A DNA stretch of 64,000 nucleotides, taken from NCBI GenBank assembly GCA_000690595.2, contig JHUT02000007.1, forward strand, positions 402 to 64,401, read 5' to 3'. The notes under the pieces are model-generated. The model saw nothing but the letters and a program-made list of their open reading frames with translations, was not told where the DNA came from and made no database searches. The position numbers were made by a program, and so were the translations under genes. This DNA is from Natrinema mahii (GTDB taxonomy: Archaea; Halobacteriota; Halobacteria; Halobacteriales; Natrialbaceae). Below are positions 1-6,869 of the stretch, in pieces; within the stretch, counting starts at the first letter, position 1; the number at the start of each line of letters is the position of its first letter.

Positions 1-411
1 GGTGTCGATCACGTCTTCGCCGGCGTCTCGCCCGACGGGAAGACGGCGGCGATCGAGCGGCTGCGAGCCGGCAATCGCGTGGCGATGGTCGGCGACGGGA
101 CCAACGACGCGCCCGCGCTGGCCGCGGCCGATCTCGGCATCTCGCTGGGCAGCGGGACGGCGCTGGCCGCCGACGCGGCCGACGTCGCCATCGCCGACGA
201 CGACCTCGCCGCGGTCGAGCGGGCCTTCGCGCTGGCGCGGGCCGCCCGCGACCGGATCAGACAGAACCTCGGGCTCGCGTTCGCCTACAACGCCCTCGCG
301 ATCCCGCCGGCGCTGCTCGGGCTCGTGAACCCGCTGGTGACGACCGTCGCCGTCGTCGTCGGGACGGTGCTGATCGTCGGCAACGCCGAGCGGTCGCTGC
401 TCGCGGACTGA
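1..411 (+). CDS. Heavy-metal (copper-type) P-type ATPase, C-terminal end (partial)
   Basis: Only the last 136 codons are present; the gene enters from the left edge in frame 1. The fragment starts inside the phosphorylation domain (GVSPDGKTAAIERL) and carries the hinge motif GDGTNDAPAL (residues about 31-40 of the fragment), followed by ISLGSGTALAADAADVAI and two closing membrane segments ending NAERSLLAD. This order is typical of P1B heavy-metal exporters such as CopA, which pump Cu(I) out of the cell using ATP. Metal specificity sits in membrane segments that lie outside the window, so copper is family-based inference. A strong hairpin follows the stop. Confidence 0.93.
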   Translation, partial: GVDHVFAGVSPDGKTAAIERLRAGNRVAMVGDGTNDAPALAAADLGISLGSGTALAADAADVAIADDDLAAVERAFALARAARDRIRQNLGLAFAYNALAIPPALLGLVNPLVTTVAVVVGTVLIVGNAERSLLAD

Positions 412-431
412 TACGGATTATTGTCACTGTT

Positions 432-470
432 TACCGATGTACCTGCGACTGTCCTGCGGGTACATCGGTA
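432..470 (+). terminator. 12-bp perfect inverted repeat after the P-type ATPase
   Basis: TACCGATGTACC (432-443) is matched exactly by GGTACATCGGTA (459-470) around a 15-base loop, 20 bases after the ATPase stop codon. It could end the ATPase transcript or act as an operator. There is no long T run after it, so the terminator role is a guess. A shorter outer pair (ACTGT near 426, ACAGT near 478) would extend the structure. Confidence 0.45.
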
Positions 471-580
471 CTGACTGACAGTAAACCGTATGAGCCGACG
501 CCGCGGGTTCGATCGTCGATCCCGGGGAGACGTACCGGGAGGCCAAACTACTCGGACCGCGGTCGCCCATCAACGGCCGG

Positions 581-1819
581 ATGACTGGACGGATGGATCC
601 CCGCCGCGCGTACGCGGCCGTCGTCGTCGGGACGCTGGGCTACACCTGCCTGATGTTCGTCTGGTTCTCGCTGCCGGCCTATCTCTCGACGATCATCGCC
701 GACCTCGGGCTGTCGGGGACCCAGGCCGGCGTGGTCGCCGGAGCGGTGCCGCTTACCTACATCCCGATCGCGCTGTTTTCGGGCGTGGTCGTCGACCGGA
801 TCGGGCCGGGTCGCAGCCTCGCCGCCGGCGTGTTGATCTACGGCACCGCGCAGGTCGCTCGCAGCACCGCGACCGGCTTCCCCTCGTTGCTCGCGGCGAC
901 GCTCGCGATCGGCGTCGGCGCGACCGCGATCACCTTCGGGCTCCCGAAGCTCGTCTCCGTACTCTTCCCGCCCGACGAGACCGGGCTCCCGTCCTCGATC
1001 TACCTCGTCGGCGCGTCGACGGGGACCGCGAGCGTCTTCGCCGTCGGCCGGCCCGTCCTCGGCCCGCTGCTCGGCGGCTGGCGGCCCCTCTTCTTCTGGA
1101 GCGGCGTCGTCGCGATCGCGTACGGCCTGCTGTGGTTCGGCGTCGCGCACCGACTCGGCATCGATGCCCGCAACCGCGCGGCCAACGACGCCGACGACGC
1201 GGACTCCTCGCTCTCGCCTGCGTCGATCGCTCGAGACCTGCAACTCGTCCTCACCCACCGCGAACTGCAGCTGGTGGTCGTCGTCGGGACGATGTACCTG
1301 CTGATCGCCCACGGCACCCAGAGCTGGCTCCCAACGTTGCTCGAGGCGCGGGGCTACTCGGCGGACCGGGCCGGCCGGACGACGAGCCTGCTGGTGGCCG
1401 CGAACGTCGTCGGCGTGGTGACCGTCCCGGCGGTCGCCGACCGGCTCGGCGTCCGCCGTTCCGCCCTGATCGGCTGCGGGCTGATCGCCGCGCTCGGGCT
1501 TTCGGGAATCCTCTCGAGCGGGCTCGGGTTCCTCCTGCTCGGGAGCGTCCTCGTCACCGGCTTCGGCTTCGGTGGGCTCTCGCCGCTCATCCGGGCGATC
1601 CCGCCGGAACTCGAGGGGATCGGCGCGCGGTTGACGGGCACCGCGGTCGGCTTCATCTTCGCCGTCGGCGAGATCGGCGGCTTCCTCGGGCCGGTCCTGG
1701 TCGGGTCGCTGTACGACCGCACCGGCTCGTACGCGCCGGGGCTGGGGCTGTTGGCCGCGGCGGGGCTCGTCGTGGCGGTCGCTGGCGGCGCGTTGCGGTT
1801 TCGGTACGGCGATTCCTGA
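581..1819 (+). CDS. MFS-family permease
   Basis: 412-residue integral membrane protein with about 12 hydrophobic segments and the MFS loop 2-3 signature VVVDRIGPGRSLAAG (about residues 68-82), including the D-R-x-G core. The central loop (about 200-220) is rich in Asp and Ala, as expected for haloarchaea. Members of this branch (nitrate/cyanate-type or sugar/organic-acid MFS) move small solutes across the cytoplasmic membrane; the substrate cannot be read from sequence. The start could be the ATG at 581 or at 593, since only four residues separate them and no clear Shine-Dalgarno decides. It is flanked by metal-export and thiol-oxidoreductase genes with no obvious operon. Confidence 0.85.
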   Translation: MTGRMDPRRAYAAVVVGTLGYTCLMFVWFSLPAYLSTIIADLGLSGTQAGVVAGAVPLTYIPIALFSGVVVDRIGPGRSLAAGVLIYGTAQVARSTATGFPSLLAATLAIGVGATAITFGLPKLVSVLFPPDETGLPSSIYLVGASTGTASVFAVGRPVLGPLLGGWRPLFFWSGVVAIAYGLLWFGVAHRLGIDARNRAANDADDADSSLSPASIARDLQLVLTHRELQLVVVVGTMYLLIAHGTQSWLPTLLEARGYSADRAGRTTSLLVAANVVGVVTVPAVADRLGVRRSALIGCGLIAALGLSGILSSGLGFLLLGSVLVTGFGFGGLSPLIRAIPPELEGIGARLTGTAVGFIFAVGEIGGFLGPVLVGSLYDRTGSYAPGLGLLAAAGLVVAVAGGALRFRYGDS

Positions 1820-1896
1820 CGGCCGCGACCGCGCCGGTCACGGAACCGCCTCGCTCGGGGAGGTGGGATCGCGAGCCACGGCCGGCGCGACCAGAA

Positions 1897-2283
1897 TTAT
1901 CTGTCGGCCGACTCCCGCCGCGCCGGCGGGGTCTTCGAGAGGTACGTTCCCAACCGGCCGCGGTTGTCGGCGACCCAGCGGTAGGCGCGCTCACGAAACC
2001 GTTCGTAGTCCTCGAACTGCCGGAGGAATTCGACGGCGCCGCCGGCCGGCTCGACGACATCCGTCCGTCTGAACGCCTCCTCGATCGAGGCCCCGCAGGA
2101 GTAGACTCCCTCGTCGGTGACCATGTGCGAACACTCCTCGTAGTCCTCGGGCAGCCGTGCCAGCAGGTCGTCCGTGAGATCGCTGAAACCGACGATCCGG
2201 AGGTCCGTCCGGTCGTCGAAGAAGTCGGCCCACCACGTACAGAAGCCGCAGTCGTCGTCGTAGACGAGCGTCGCCTCGCTCAT
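1897..2283 (-). CDS. DCC-family thiol-disulfide oxidoreductase (DUF393)
   Basis: 128 residues. The N-terminus carries VYDDDCGFC (residues 7-15), the DxxCxxC-like motif that defines the DUF393 'DCC' family. A second conserved region includes ACGASIEEAF-like sequence (here SCGASIEEAFRRTD) and EFLRQF. The family has a thioredoxin-like fold and is thought to act in dithiol-disulfide exchange; the partner is unknown. The ATG at 2283 begins directly with the canonical MSEATLVYDDDCGFC, which supports the start. The gene converges on the MFS gene. Confidence 0.88.
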   Translation of the reverse strand: MSEATLVYDDDCGFCTWWADFFDDRTDLRIVGFSDLTDDLLARLPEDYEECSHMVTDEGVYSCGASIEEAFRRTDVVEPAGGAVEFLRQFEDYERFRERAYRWVADNRGRLGTYLSKTPPARRESADR

Positions 2284-2509
2284 ACCCCATCTGGGGTCCC
2301 GACGCTACTAACCCTTGTTCTCGAGGCGGGGTGGCGATTCGACGGGCTCGCCCTCCTCCCCAGCTGCTGGCTCGCGGCGCTTACCGCCTCCCGGTCGCCC
2401 CCGGCTGGCCGGCGTCGCGAGCGAACCCGATATCCGATTGGCCGCCGGCCCCCGAACCCGTCCCGGACCGCTCGATCCGACCGCAAGGCTGATTATCGTT
2501 TTGCTGTAA

Positions 2510-2521
2510 TCTGTAAACAGA
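2510..2521. promoter_or_regulatory. Candidate operator palindrome before the wHTH-PIN pair
   Basis: TCTGTAAACAGA, a perfect TCTGT/ACAGA inverted repeat with an AA spacer, ends eight bases before the ATG of the wHTH gene. Its position over the likely start of transcription fits autorepression by the downstream DNA-binding protein. Inference only. Confidence 0.4.
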
Positions 2522-2528
2522 TCGCTGC

Positions 2529-3125
2529 ATGTCCCATACGACGGACGTCGGAAGCGGTGACATCGTCGGTGCGTTCCTCTTCGTCGCCGACCTCCTCGAC
2601 GAGCCGCGGCTCGCTCGGATCTATGCGACGCTTTCGCGAACGGACGAGTTGACCGTTCGGCAACTCATGGAGGCGCTCGACCTCCCACAGGGAACGGCCT
2701 ACGCCGACGTGAACCGCCTCGAAGAGGCCGGACTGATCGAGGCGACGACCGCCGAGCAACCGCATCGATACGCGGCGGTCGACGTCGATCTCACGCTCAC
2801 CAGCGCCGACACCGAGTACACCATCACGCCCGCGCTGATCGACGCCGTCGGCCGTCGAACGGCGGACGACGACATCGACGCCTACATCGAGCGCCACGGC
2901 ATCGGCGGGCTCGCAACTGCGCTCTCCTACGCCATCGATCGGGAACGCGGTGAAACGACCCATCGGCTGATGGCTCGAGATCTCGACTGTTCGCCCATCG
3001 AGACCGAGACGATCCTGCAGGCGCTCCGTCCGGTCGTCCGCGACCACGTCGATCTCGACTCGTCCGGCGCGTCGCTCGCCGATGTCGTCGCGGACGACGC
3101 GACTGATCTCACCGACGACGCGTGA
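2529..3125 (+). CDS. Winged-helix transcriptional regulator paired with PIN protein
   Basis: 198 residues. An N-terminal winged helix (about residues 10-80) contains IYATLSRTDELTVRQLMEAL and YADVNRLEEAGLIEA, the recognition and wing regions; the C-terminal half (about 90-198) is a helical domain of unknown function. The next gene starts with GTG overlapping this stop (GTGA), so the two are translationally coupled. A DNA-binding protein followed by a PIN-like protein is a common haloarchaeal pair that resembles a toxin-antitoxin unit. A short palindrome precedes the start. Regulation of its own operon is likely but inferred. Confidence 0.82.
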   Translation: MSHTTDVGSGDIVGAFLFVADLLDEPRLARIYATLSRTDELTVRQLMEALDLPQGTAYADVNRLEEAGLIEATTAEQPHRYAAVDVDLTLTSADTEYTITPALIDAVGRRTADDDIDAYIERHGIGGLATALSYAIDRERGETTHRLMARDLDCSPIETETILQALRPVVRDHVDLDSSGASLADVVADDATDLTDDA

Positions 3126-3631
3126 CGACCGTTCATATCGCCGATACGGGATTCGTCGTCGCGATCGGGTCGCCGTCGAACGAGCGGTATCGGCGGGTCC
3201 GAACGTTCTTCAACGGAGCCGACCGTCCGGTCGTCGTTCCCCAGCGGGTCTACGAGGAACTGACGACGAGCGAGAGACCCGACTCGAGCGAGCCGTTGCC
3301 GGTCGATACCGCGATCGACGAGGGGTGGCTACGTATCGCGCAGCCACTCGACTATTCGATGCCGGTCGTCTCCCGAGCGATGGACGGCGTCCAGCGGTAC
3401 ATCGCGAGCGCCGACGGCCGACCCGAAGACGAGGTCGAACGGGCGGACGCGGCACTCGGCGGGCTCGCCGCGCAGGTACTCGGCTCCGGGGCAGCGACAC
3501 AGGTCTACGTGTACACGACCGACATCGCTGCCGGCGAGGGAATCGAAACCGTCCTCAAGAGCGAGGGCTACGGCGACTCGGTCGCGTTCGTCGACGGCTT
3601 CCGATTCGTCGAGGACCTGCTCGATCGGTAA
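3122..3631 (+). CDS. PIN-like nuclease-fold protein, coupled to the wHTH regulator
   Basis: 169 residues starting with GTG at 3122, overlapping the previous stop by four bases. The N-terminus HIADTGFVVAIG carries the first PIN-type Asp. Later acidic positions (AADAALGGLAAQ-like region about residues 108-118, TTDIAAGEGIETVLK about 138-152, FVDGF near 160) fit the metal-binding acidic residues of PIN domains. PIN proteins are usually RNases that cleave tRNA, rRNA or mRNA. Together with the upstream wHTH it looks like a toxin-antitoxin or RNA-decay unit. Divergent enough that activity is not certain. Confidence 0.75.
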   Translation: MTTVHIADTGFVVAIGSPSNERYRRVRTFFNGADRPVVVPQRVYEELTTSERPDSSEPLPVDTAIDEGWLRIAQPLDYSMPVVSRAMDGVQRYIASADGRPEDEVERADAALGGLAAQVLGSGAATQVYVYTTDIAAGEGIETVLKSEGYGDSVAFVDGFRFVEDLLDR

Positions 3632-3674
3632 CGGCCGTCGGAACCTTCTTGAAACCGCTGGGCAATCCTGAGCC

Positions 3675-4925
3675 ATGAGCAGCGCGGCCCGGCCGCTGTC
3701 GGAACCGCGGGTACTCGCCCACGCCAAACGGCGGCTCTTTCCCGCCGACGACGAGTCGCCGGCCTACGCGGTGGCCGACACCCAGTTCGCCAGCGAGGAG
3801 TGGCTTCCCGGTCGCCCGGTCGCGCCCGCGATCCGCGAGCGGCTGGCCCCGTTCAACCACGTCCGGCTGGGCAGCGGCTACCCCGATCTCGTGGGGGTAC
3901 GCGCCCTCGAGCCCGACCTGCTGGCGGTCGAGCGGGTCGGCGACGAGCCGCCCCTGATCGCGATCGAGGCGAAAGGCGAGACCAGCGGCGGCGTCGACAC
4001 CGAGCGCGGGATCGTCCAGGCCTACGACCGCCTCGGCGAGGCGAACGCGGCGTATCTCGCCGCGCCGATCGACGCGATCGCCGAGACCGATCGCACGCTC
4101 GCGACCGAACTGAACGTCGGGATCCTCGGGGTCGACAGCGCGGGCTCGGTCGAACCGCTCGAGGTGCCCCGCGTCGTCGGCAACCGGACGACGACCGAGG
4201 CGACGGCGCTGCGGTTCCAGGCGAGCGTCCAGGGGGTCGCCGACGCCTCCTTCGGCCTGAACCATCCCAAGAACTACCTGGGGTATCCGCTGGCCCACTA
4301 CGCGGCCGGCGAGACGGCGACGCTGCTGTCGGAGTACGACGTCGTCGGGGCGGTCGACGACGCGCGCCGCGGGGCCGCGTTCCTGGGCTTGATCGAGGAC
4401 CGAATCGACCGCGAGGGCGATTCCCTGACGCCGCTGGGCGAGGAAGTCGTCCGGTTCGCGAAGAGCCACAGCGGGTCGGTCGAGGCGGCACTTTCGGCGT
4501 TCGCGGACTGGTACCGATCGCGGAAACGGTTCGTCGACCTCGCGCCGGCGTGGGGCCGGCTCGCCCGGCGGGTCCTCTTCGACTACGAGGCGACGGGCCT
4601 GCTCGTCCGGGAACTCCAGCACATGCACGAGGACGGAATCGCCGACCCGTCGCTGGTCGACGTCGTCGAATACTGTCACGAACTCCACCCCTCCTTTACC
4701 GTCGAACTGTTCGTCCGCGGCGACGACGGCGTCCGCGGCCGGGTCCTGACCGACGACGGCGACCTCCGGCGCGGGCCGCTCGAGGACGGCTCCGTCTACC
4801 ATTCGCCGACCGTCTTCCAACTGAAGACGATGCTGTTCCACGCGGGGATTCTCGCCGAGCGCGGGACCGAGCCGCACCGGCTCGAGCCGCTCGCGGACAG
4901 CTGGGCGCTTCGGGAACCCGTCTGA
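3675..4925 (+). CDS. PD-(D/E)XK-like nuclease-fold protein, unknown function
   Basis: 416 residues. GYPDLVGV (about residues 74-81) followed by IAIEAKGET (about 96-104) matches the restriction-endonuclease-like core D...ExK. The rest is helical and contains LFHAGILAERG near the C-terminus. The short-patch D-ExK arrangement suggests DNA or RNA cleavage or binding, but no full family assignment was possible by eye. It follows the PIN gene after 43 bases in the same direction. It could be an archaeal repair or defence nuclease, or an inactive relative. Confidence 0.65.
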   Translation: MSSAARPLSEPRVLAHAKRRLFPADDESPAYAVADTQFASEEWLPGRPVAPAIRERLAPFNHVRLGSGYPDLVGVRALEPDLLAVERVGDEPPLIAIEAKGETSGGVDTERGIVQAYDRLGEANAAYLAAPIDAIAETDRTLATELNVGILGVDSAGSVEPLEVPRVVGNRTTTEATALRFQASVQGVADASFGLNHPKNYLGYPLAHYAAGETATLLSEYDVVGAVDDARRGAAFLGLIEDRIDREGDSLTPLGEEVVRFAKSHSGSVEAALSAFADWYRSRKRFVDLAPAWGRLARRVLFDYEATGLLVRELQHMHEDGIADPSLVDVVEYCHELHPSFTVELFVRGDDGVRGRVLTDDGDLRRGPLEDGSVYHSPTVFQLKTMLFHAGILAERGTEPHRLEPLADSWALREPV

Positions 4926-4937
4926 GGTGCGGCTGCC

Positions 4938-5192
4938 TCAGTCCTCTTCTAACTCGCCCGACTCGAGCGATTCGTCGAGATAGCGGGTACCAAGTTCGGT
5001 GAGCGAGTAGTAGCCGTCGCTTTCGCGGTCGAGCAGGCCGTGATCGGCGAGGGTTCGACAGCGCTGCCCGGTGTAATTCGGGTGGGAATCGATGTTACGG
5101 CCGATGACTGCCGGCGGTACTTCGCCCGCGTCTCGAACGTACTCGAGAATAGCGTCGTCGGTGGGCACCATCCAGTCAGCGCGGTTTCGCAT
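4938..5192 (-). CDS. Phage PhiH1-repressor-type winged-helix protein, module copy 1
   Basis: 84 residues. The arrangement WMVPTDDAILEYV, PPAVIGRNID, GQRCRTLADHGLL and GYYSLTELGTRYL is the layout of small haloarchaeal wHTH repressors named after phage PhiH1. It is a clear paralogue of the protein at 6381-6644 (shared MR...WM.PTD..ILE, VI.(K/R)NID, L...GL(L/V).R, GYY....G.RYL). It is divergently transcribed from the conserved ORF at 5441, with palindromes between them, and probably represses that promoter and its own. Confidence 0.85.
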   Translation of the reverse strand: MRNRADWMVPTDDAILEYVRDAGEVPPAVIGRNIDSHPNYTGQRCRTLADHGLLDRESDGYYSLTELGTRYLDESLESGELEED

Positions 5193-5283
5193 ACCGAGGG
5201 CCGTGTTCTACTCGGCTATAGAACCCGTTCATGCAAACGAAAGTACTTGCATATGCGCATTCTAATACTCGCACATACGTATC

Positions 5284-5303
5284 TACGAATCTTTAGATTC
5301 GTA
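5284..5303. promoter_or_regulatory. Perfect 8-bp inverted repeat between divergent module genes, copy 1
   Basis: TACGAATC-TTTA-GATTCGTA lies between the wHTH gene (starts 5192, reading left) and the small ORF (starts 5441). A second short palindrome, ATGCGCAT, is at 5253-5260. Both are in an AT-rich patch that differs from the GC-rich genes around it. They are candidate binding sites for the adjacent repressor. Confidence 0.45.
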
Positions 5304-5340
5304 TCTGCGAAGAATCTAAGTGAACCAGTCACGAAACGCT

Positions 5341-5440
5341 ACCCGGACGGCAGCTACAGTTCCCACTGGAACAGCCGAGAAACGGATCGGTGTTCACGGC
5401 ACCGATCCGCGGTAGCTCCCGTACCAACGCTACGGAAGCC
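5341..5440 (+). promoter_or_regulatory. Structured leader of module ORF, copy 1
   Basis: The 100 bases before the ATG fold into successive hairpins: CGGC (5348-5351)/GCCG (5374-5377) enclosing GTTCC/GGAAC (5359-5372); a perfect 10-bp stem CGGATCGGTG (5383-5392)/CACCGATCCG (5400-5409); and CCGTA (5419-5423)/TACGG (5431-5435). The last competes with GTAGC (5412-5416)/GCTAC (5429-5433). The last hairpin covers the start of GGAAG, a possible ribosome-binding site six bases before the ATG. The same layout recurs before copy 2 with changed bases, which suggests that structure is selected. Confidence 0.5.
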
Positions 5441-5803
5441 ATGACAGACGACAATTCACGGGACCATGAAGGCCCCGACCGACCCGACGTATCGATCCCA
5501 GCCGCGTCCGATGCCGAACTGACGGACGGCACCGTCCGCGAGCGCCTCGAGGCGATCGACAGACTCACGCGGTCGTTGCTCGCCGACATCCAAGCCGGAG
5601 CGGGAGCGACCTCGATCGCAGACGCCGACGATCGCTCCGAGGCCTGTCGGCACGTTCGGGAGATCAGAGCCGAGGCCAGCCACGTCGGCCTTCTGCTGTT
5701 CGGCCCGGAGATGGCGATTCCGTACGATCCAGCGGCTCACGATGGTCTTTCTTGGTCTGGATCCGGGGTCGCTCGAGGACGGGACGATCCGTCGCTACGA
5801 TAA
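5441..5803 (+). CDS. Small conserved acidic protein, module copy 1
   Basis: 120 residues of unknown function. It is almost identical over residues 1-97 to the protein at 6870-7277: both have TVRERLEAIDR.TRSLLADIQ, RSEACRHVREIRAEASHVGL and LFGPEMAIPYDPAAHDG. The sequence is helical with no membrane segment. After AAHDG the two copies diverge, and here the last 20 residues overlap the next gene in another frame. The ATG at 5441 was chosen because similarity to copy 2 begins there. The gene diverges from a wHTH repressor and is followed by a TumE-like/HVO_A0114-like pair, suggesting a role in a toxin-antitoxin-type module. Confidence 0.72.
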   Translation: MTDDNSRDHEGPDRPDVSIPAASDAELTDGTVRERLEAIDRLTRSLLADIQAGAGATSIADADDRSEACRHVREIRAEASHVGLLLFGPEMAIPYDPAAHDGLSWSGSGVARGRDDPSLR

Positions 5804-5954
5804 CGCCCACGAGGATACGAAGGGCCACGAACGCCACGTCGCGCCGGATCCAGTACCCCAGTCGATCGAGTTTCCCGGAATGGTGGAACTCTACGAGCGC
5901 TTCTGGGACGACATTCCGAAGCCTCGGTTCGAGTCATCCGACGACGGCAGGTGA
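5742..5954 (+). CDS. Short TumE-like (toxin-family) protein, possibly N-terminally shortened
   Basis: 70 residues. The motif IRRYDNAHEDTKGHERHV followed by IEFPGMVELYERFW resembles the C-terminal half of TumE-type (DUF6516) proteins, which sit beside HVO_A0114-family DNA-binding proteins; such a protein follows here after six bases. The usual family length is nearer 100-120 residues, so this one is short. It overlaps the preceding gene by 62 bases in another frame. No Shine-Dalgarno is visible at the ATG. The TumE assignment rests on motif and neighbourhood, not on a search. Confidence 0.55.
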   Translation: MVFLGLDPGSLEDGTIRRYDNAHEDTKGHERHVAPDPVPQSIEFPGMVELYERFWDDIPKPRFESSDDGR

Positions 5955-5960
5955 TACATC

Positions 5961-6362
5961 ATGTCCACCACAAACGTACTCCTAGTTACGATCGGGGATG
6001 CCGACGGACTCTCCGAGGAGGGCCTCGAGGCGATTCGAACGCTGCGGGGCGGCGAGTCCGTCGACCGACCGGCGACGGTAACGGTCGCGAACGAGCAACA
6101 GCTAAGCGACGTGTTCAACGAGCGAACGTACGCGCTGCTTCGCGTGATCCGCGACGAGGATCCCGAAAGCATCCGCGAGACGGCCCGGGTCGTCGGTCGC
6201 GACGTGAAAAACGTCCACGAGGAGTTGACGACCCTCGAGGCGCTGGGGATCATCCGGTTTGACGACGACGGGCAGTCGAAGCGGCCGGTCTTTCCCTACG
6301 ACGACCTCATCATCAGTCCCTTCGCGCACGACAGCAGTGATTCCGCTCCCGCAGCTCCCTAA
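5961..6362 (+). CDS. HVO_A0114-family DNA-binding protein (putative antitoxin/regulator)
   Basis: 133 residues. The central TYALLRVIRDEDPESIRETARVVGRDVKNVHEEL region and LGIIRFDDDG form the helix-turn-helix and wing typical of HVO_A0114-type proteins. Family members commonly lie next to a TumE-like partner and are considered the regulatory or antitoxin half. Here the partner ends six bases upstream. The C-terminus (PYDDLIISPFAHDSSDSAPAAP) extends a little past the usual end. Confidence 0.8.
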   Translation: MSTTNVLLVTIGDADGLSEEGLEAIRTLRGGESVDRPATVTVANEQQLSDVFNERTYALLRVIRDEDPESIRETARVVGRDVKNVHEELTTLEALGIIRFDDDGQSKRPVFPYDDLIISPFAHDSSDSAPAAP

Positions 6363-6380
6363 TTACGTGATCGTCGGCTC

Positions 6381-6644
6381 CTACTCGCCATCGGATTCGA
6401 GATCGTCGGCATCGAGTTCCCCCTCGAGATACCGCACGCCGGGATCGGCGATTTCGTAGTAGCCGCGCTCGACTCGAGTGACGAGTCCGTACTCGACGAG
6501 GACGGAGAGACGGCGATTCACGTGGACGCGCGACTTGTCGATATTCTTCGCGATGACTTGCGGCGAGAGCAGCAACCCCGACTCGAGAATCTCGAGAATC
6601 CGCTCGTCGGTCGGTAATTGCATCCACTCGCCGGGTTGTCGCAT
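6381..6644 (-). CDS. Phage PhiH1-repressor-type winged-helix protein, module copy 2
   Basis: 87 residues: WMQLPTDERILEIL, SPQVIAKNIDKSRVHVNRRL, LVEYGLVTRVERGYY and PGVRYLEGEL. This is the same small wHTH type as the protein at 4938-5192, and it again diverges from a copy of the small ORF (6870-7277). The recognition region differs between the two repressors (SRVHVNRR here, HPNYTGQR there), so they may bind different operators. It ends 18 bases from the convergent HVO_A0114-like gene. Confidence 0.86.
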   Translation of the reverse strand: MRQPGEWMQLPTDERILEILESGLLLSPQVIAKNIDKSRVHVNRRLSVLVEYGLVTRVERGYYEIADPGVRYLEGELDADDLESDGE

Positions 6645-6675
6645 TGTTTTTGGGTAGCAAAACAGCTCCTTACGA

Positions 6676-6734
6676 CTATCGATACGATAGATGTACGCTA
6701 CCCACAGAATTCACCAGTGTTACTAATTAGTAAC
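6676..6734. promoter_or_regulatory. Operator-like palindromes between divergent module genes, copy 2
   Basis: Two palindromes lie close together: CTATCG-ATA-CGATAG (6676-6690) and GTTACTAATTAGTAAC (6719-6734), the latter a perfect 16-base palindrome. GGGTAGC (about 6650-6656) and GCTACCC (about 6697-6703) form another inverted pair. They sit just upstream of the wHTH gene in an AT-rich patch and differ in sequence from the copy 1 palindromes, which fits two repressors with separate specificities. Confidence 0.45.
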
Positions 6735-6785
6735 AAACGTTATTAGGGAACGGCCAGAACCTGTTGGCACACGGGAACGTATCGT

Positions 6786-6869
6786 GAGACGACGACCTCG
6801 TCTCAGGAGAAAGCGGCTCGGTGCCCTGACACCGGGCCGCGACAGCTCCCGTATCAAGCTACGGAAGCC
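6786..6869 (+). promoter_or_regulatory. Structured leader of module ORF, copy 2
   Basis: Before the ATG at 6870 are three stems: GAGACGA (6786-6792)/TCGTCTC (6798-6804); GCGGCTCGGTG (6813-6823)/CACCGGGCCGC (6830-6840), 11 pairs with one G-U; and CCGTA (6849-6853)/TACGG (6860-6864), with competing AGCT/AGCT (6844-6847, 6857-6860). The second and third match the copy 1 leader in position, while the second stem's sequence has changed on both arms. The third overlaps GGAAG next to the start codon. Confidence 0.5.

Noticed and set aside
490-2652. Very long open frame (720 codons) across the MFS and DCC genes
   Set aside because: Arg-rich, low-complexity translation with no motif; it overlaps genes with clear family signatures and is a GC-rich shadow frame.
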